Positions 6,706-8,353 of a stretch of DNA of 8,353 bases are shown here, one piece after another. The stretch is from Hyphomicrobiales bacterium (GTDB taxonomy: Bacteria > Pseudomonadota > Alphaproteobacteria > Rhizobiales > Aestuariivirgaceae), in contig PLXI01000224.1 in NCBI GenBank assembly GCA_003151375.1, positions 614-8,966 on the forward strand, in the 5' to 3' direction. Below the pieces are notes generated by a model. That model worked only from the letters and a program-made list of their open reading frames with translations. It had not been told where the DNA came from and searched no databases. Position numbers and translations under genes: made by a program. Within the stretch, counting starts at the first letter, position 1, and every line of letters begins with the position of its first letter.

Positions 6706-6803
6706 CGCGCAGGACCCGCCGCTCTTTCCATCCCGAACACCGTCATGAGGGAGACCCCGGTGGAAAAAGACGAGACGGGATGTAGCAGAGGGCGGTAAGC
6801 GCG
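6706..6803. repeat. Nested multi-helix inverted repeat (98 nt)
   Basis: Four helices nest in order: CGCGC 6706-6710 with GCGCG 6799-6803; CCGCC(G)CTCT 6715-6724 with AGAGGGCGG 6787-6795 (one bulged G6720/6721); CATCCCG 6729-6735 with CGGGATG 6776-6782; and CACCG 6738-6742 with CGGTG 6758-6762. About 26 pairs align along one rod. It also overlaps the minus-strand promoter boxes, so it could be a plus-strand RNA rod or a DNA-level feature. Confidence 0.45.
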
Positions 6804-6807
6804 TCAA
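6779..6807 (-). promoter_or_regulatory. Candidate minus-strand sigma70 promoter in the structured spacer
   Basis: Read on the minus strand, TTGACG (6807-6802) is followed after exactly 17 nt by TACATC (6784-6779). The -35 box matches TTGACA at 5 of 6 and is preceded by C, as common in alphaproteobacteria. Transcription would start near 6772 and run towards lptA, against it. No protein-coding gene lies in that direction before lptA, so it would make an RNA or an antisense transcript. Confidence 0.4.
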
Positions 6808-6830
6808 GGAATATATTCATATTAACTAAC

Positions 6831-6858
6831 TTGAGAAAGTGTGAAGAATTATTATAGG
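6831..6858 (+). promoter_or_regulatory. Candidate promoter of the Ntn-hydrolase gene
   Basis: TTGAGA (6831-6836), a 16-nt spacer and TATAGG (6853-6858) lie in an AT-rich stretch about 90 nt upstream of the start codon. The boxes match consensus at 5 and 4 of 6. It would give this gene a transcript independent of the lpt cluster. Confidence 0.35.
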
Positions 6859-6909
6859 TGCCTCACGGCCCAAAATTCCAACTTCCTATGACAAATTTCT
6901 GCGCCGTGG

Positions 6910-6928
6910 TAGCTTCTAAAGGAAGCTA
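6910..6928 (+). promoter_or_regulatory. Inverted repeat just upstream of the ribosome binding site
   Basis: TAGCTTC (6910-6916) and GAAGCTA (6922-6928) form a perfect 7-bp dyad around TAAAG. It ends 7 nt before the GAGGAG site. It lies in the leader downstream of the proposed promoter, so it could act as an operator or as an RNA hairpin modulating translation. Confidence 0.45.
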
Positions 6929-6935
6929 GAATTTC

Positions 6936-6941
6936 GAGGAG
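6936..6941 (+). promoter_or_regulatory. Ribosome binding site that selects the TTG start
   Basis: GAGGAG is 8 nt before TTG 6950, the ideal spacing. The upstream in-frame GTG at 6941 overlaps this site and has no room for one of its own, so TTG 6950 is the likelier start. Confidence 0.65.
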
Positions 6942-6949
6942 TGAATTCG

Positions 6950-7912
6950 TTGACTGTCTGTATCGCGGTACTGTTTAAATGGAATTACAGTGCCAAGGAG
7001 GGACAGCCCGATTGGCGAACAGCGGCTCTTACTGCATCGGACAGAATGTTGACTGCTGGCGATGTGCAATATGAGCCCAACCAGCAGAAGATGGCTGAAT
7101 TCGGAAAGTCGATAGTTTTAGTTGCTGGTGATATGCAACTACATATGGAGGCGATTGCTCTGACCACAAAGGAAATCGGTAGCCGAGAACTTCCTCCGCA
7201 AAATGTTGCGCAGATTTATGGTCGTGCAATTCAAGCAATTAATAGACGCCGTGCGGAGAACGAAATTCTAGCGCCGTTAGGGCTAAACTTGGATACTTTT
7301 GCGGCTCAACTCAAAGACTATCCGGACGGATTCATCAACATGATAGTGGGGCAGCTTCAAAACAGGCGTCCCATAGACGCAGAAGCGCTAGTCGTGGGAA
7401 CAGATGGGCAAGACACTCATCTCTATTTAGTTGACGAGCATGGAAACGATTTCAATCTTGACGGCGTAGGGTTCGGCGCAATCGGGATTGGCGCTTGGCA
7501 CGCGAAGTCGCGTCTTATGCAAATCTCTTACAATTCGCGCAATGTGTTTGCGTGGGCGCAGGCCTCAATATACGCAGCCAAAAAGATCGCTGAACTTGCG
7601 CCCGGCGTTGGCAAATACACCGATCTTCACTTGGTTCATCGTATGGGCCATGAGCTAGTTTTGCCGCTAGCTATTCGAAAGCTTGAAGAACTCTATGGGA
7701 AGTACACCGGAAAAACCGATGAGTTAGCCAGACAGATGATTGAAGAGCTACAAAACTTTATGGATGATCCCCGAAATTGGCGAGAGGTAGTGAATGACGA
7801 AAGACAATCTGAGCAGCGCTCACAAGCTGGTGTAGGCGCTAGTGCGGCAACCCCCGAAGCTGCACGAGGAAATGAAGCTGGGAGCGAAAGTCCCCCACGT
7901 TCCAAATCGTAG
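6950..7912 (+). CDS. Proteasome/HslV-like N-terminal-nucleophile hydrolase, uncharacterised
   Basis: A 320-residue protein that I assign to the Ntn-hydrolase superfamily by pattern, not to a named gene. From TTG 6950 it begins MTVCIAVLF, so Met removal exposes a threonine, the nucleophile in proteasome-type peptidases. D31 (in ALTASDRMLTAGD) and K47 (NQQKMAEF) are 16 apart, the D17-K33 spacing of proteasome beta subunits; a loop about 13 residues longer separates T2 from D31. IVLVAGDMQLHMEAI fits the strand carrying the conserved glycine. Later GFGAIGIGAWHAKSRL and IYAAKKIAELAPGVGKYTDLHLV match the family layout, but the usual GSG serine is replaced by Ile. The last ~45 residues are hydrophilic and low-complexity. 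It is longer than HslV or Anbu. There is no signal peptide, membrane segment, hslU or other ATPase in view. It is flanked by its own control elements and sits between lptA and lptB. Its substrate is unknown. Confidence 0.72.
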   Translation: MTVCIAVLFKWNYSAKEGQPDWRTAALTASDRMLTAGDVQYEPNQQKMAEFGKSIVLVAGDMQLHMEAIALTTKEIGSRELPPQNVAQIYGRAIQAINRRRAENEILAPLGLNLDTFAAQLKDYPDGFINMIVGQLQNRRPIDAEALVVGTDGQDTHLYLVDEHGNDFNLDGVGFGAIGIGAWHAKSRLMQISYNSRNVFAWAQASIYAAKKIAELAPGVGKYTDLHLVHRMGHELVLPLAIRKLEELYGKYTGKTDELARQMIEELQNFMDDPRNWREVVNDERQSEQRSQAGVGASAATPEAARGNEAGSESPPRSKS

Positions 7913-8130
7913 GTCAGTCAGAAGAAGCGTGACGCTTAAGACACCTTATCGTAGCCTTAAATTTTGCTGCAAATTGCTTGGGCGTCTTGGGAACAAGCAG
8001 GCTATCGATAGATAAGGCGTTTTCCACCAATTCCCTTCATAGCCTGCGCCTGCTGGCTTAGTTTGGGGTAGGTATTTCCTAATCGTGATGCTATTTCATC
8101 TAATTTTAATCAAACGGGTTCTTAATAGGC
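7913..8130. other. Intergenic region before lptB with inverted repeats
   Basis: No gene seen in these 218 nt. A small AAGCG-TGA-CGCTT hairpin (7925-7937) lies 12 nt after the upstream stop without a T-run. GCAGGCTAT (7997-8005) and ATAGCCTGC (8039-8047) are a perfect 9-bp inverted repeat 33 nt apart, and CTATCGATAG (8002-8011) is a 10-bp palindrome overlapping it. With no clear terminator, lptB could be reached by readthrough or by a promoter here that I could not define. Confidence 0.45.
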
Positions 8131-8353
8131 ATGCTGAACGAAAATCGAATTCTGCAAACAGCCCCCATGGCGCCGCGAGGCTTTAGCGGGGGGAGTGCCC
8201 AGTCGGCACGCGTGCAAAAGACGGTTGATACCGGCCTCTGTGCCATTGGGCTTCACAAAGCCTATAAGCAAAGGCCTGTGGTGAGGGGCATTTCCCTTTC
8301 AGTTCAGCGCGGCGAAGCGGTGGGCCTTCTTGGCCCCAATGGCGCTGGCAAGA
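8131..8353 (+). CDS. lptB: LPS export ABC transporter ATPase LptB (partial, N-terminus only)
   Basis: The first 74 codons of an ABC ATPase, cut by the window end. Seen: GLHKAYKQRPVVRGISLSVQRGEAVGLLGPNGAGK, which contains the A-loop tyrosine region and a complete Walker A motif (GPNGAGK). LptB energises extraction of lipopolysaccharide from the inner membrane with LptFG. The neighbouring lptC and lptA make LptB far likelier than another ABC ATPase. ATG 8131 has only a weak AGG close by and gives a polar extension of about 34 residues before the ABC fold. ATG 8167 is an alternative without a visible ribosome binding site, so the start is uncertain. The Walker B, signature and H motifs lie outside the window. 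Confidence 0.88.
   Translation, partial: MLNENRILQTAPMAPRGFSGGSAQSARVQKTVDTGLCAIGLHKAYKQRPVVRGISLSVQRGEAVGLLGPNGAGK

Larger units (their letters stand above)
6432..6772 (-). ncRNA. Candidate structured small RNA, family unknown
   Basis: The minus strand from about 6772 lies just downstream of a good promoter pair and runs through several stable hairpins: CACCG/CGGTG at 6762-6738, CTTGGCC/GGCCAAG at 6660-6641, and the 73-nt hairpin at 6504-6432. A ribosome-free, structure-rich transcript of up to about 340 nt is plausible, but I see no clear terminator, so the 3' end is arbitrary. The short motif CCATCCCGAACACCG (plus strand, 6728-6742) resembles loop C of 5S rRNA, but the rest does not match well. 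Both the existence and the strand of the RNA are inferred. Confidence 0.22.
6359..6949. other. Hairpin-rich intergenic region after lptA
   Basis: A stretch of 591 nt without a credible protein gene. Small open frames on both strands lack ribosome binding sites and resemble no family. It contains at least four strong inverted repeats (6394-6416, 6432-6504, 6641-6660 and the nested set 6706-6803), a minus-strand promoter-like pair at 6779-6807, and the regulatory region of the downstream gene. No recognised riboswitch, tmRNA, RNase P or SRP core motif was found. Confidence 0.6.

Noticed and set aside
6546..6746. 66-codon minus-strand open frame starting MTVFGMERAAG
   Set aside because: Its start resembles the antisense of 5S rRNA loop C that is often mistranslated as a protein, and the bases before ATG (CTCCCTC) are the opposite of a ribosome binding site.
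6359..6800. tmRNA, RNase P RNA, SRP RNA or TPP riboswitch
   Set aside because: The spacer is the right size for some of them and contains CTGAGA, but none of the diagnostic cores (tmRNA tag and T-arm, RNase P GAGGAAAGTCC, SRP GGAAG-GCAG loop, TPP ACCTGAT element) is present.
6941..6949. GTG 6941 as start of the Ntn-hydrolase gene
   Set aside because: It overlaps the only good ribosome binding site and would bury the threonine behind MNSL; TTG 6950 has ideal spacing.

Overview
The window looks like a chromosomal segment of an alphaproteobacterium, most likely in or near Hyphomicrobiales (Rhizobiales). The main clue is the order of a short RNase D-type exonuclease (NrnC, no HRDC domain), lptC, lptA and lptB, an arrangement I know from that class. 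The G+C content is moderate, with AT-rich patches between genes. No tRNA, canonical rRNA, CRISPR array or recognisable transposase is visible.

Positions 1-4423 (minus strand) hold a Csu-like (archaic, spore coat U type) chaperone-usher pilus cluster. In transcription order it has an SCPU subunit (4423-3953) with its own rho-independent terminator, a second SCPU subunit (3573-3100), a GC-rich hairpin, a PapD-like periplasmic chaperone (2894-2172), and an outer-membrane usher (2206 to beyond base 1, 735 codons visible). The chaperone would shuttle the subunits to the usher, which assembles and secretes the fibre. A tip adhesin gene, usual for such clusters, would lie beyond base 1. The second SCPU subunit has no charged residue in its predicted mature chain.

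Positions 4644-6358 (plus strand) hold nrnC, lptC and lptA, tightly packed (20-nt overlap, then a 13-nt gap). NrnC finishes RNA decay by degrading very short oligonucleotides. LptC and LptA are the inner-membrane and periplasmic parts of the lipopolysaccharide export bridge. Their ATPase partner LptB begins only at 8131 and is cut by the window end after its Walker A motif.

Positions 6359-8130, between lptA and lptB, are the most unusual part. A 591-nt non-coding stretch is dense in hairpins and contains a good promoter on the minus strand, so it may encode a structured RNA. It is followed by a 320-residue protein with the signature of an N-terminal-nucleophile (proteasome/HslV-like) hydrolase. 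Its best start is TTG at 6950, which places a threonine at position 2, as expected for a threonine peptidase after Met removal. It has its own plausible promoter, a 7-bp operator-like dyad and a strong ribosome binding site. It looks like an accessory gene lodged inside the lpt cluster and is the best candidate here for something undescribed.
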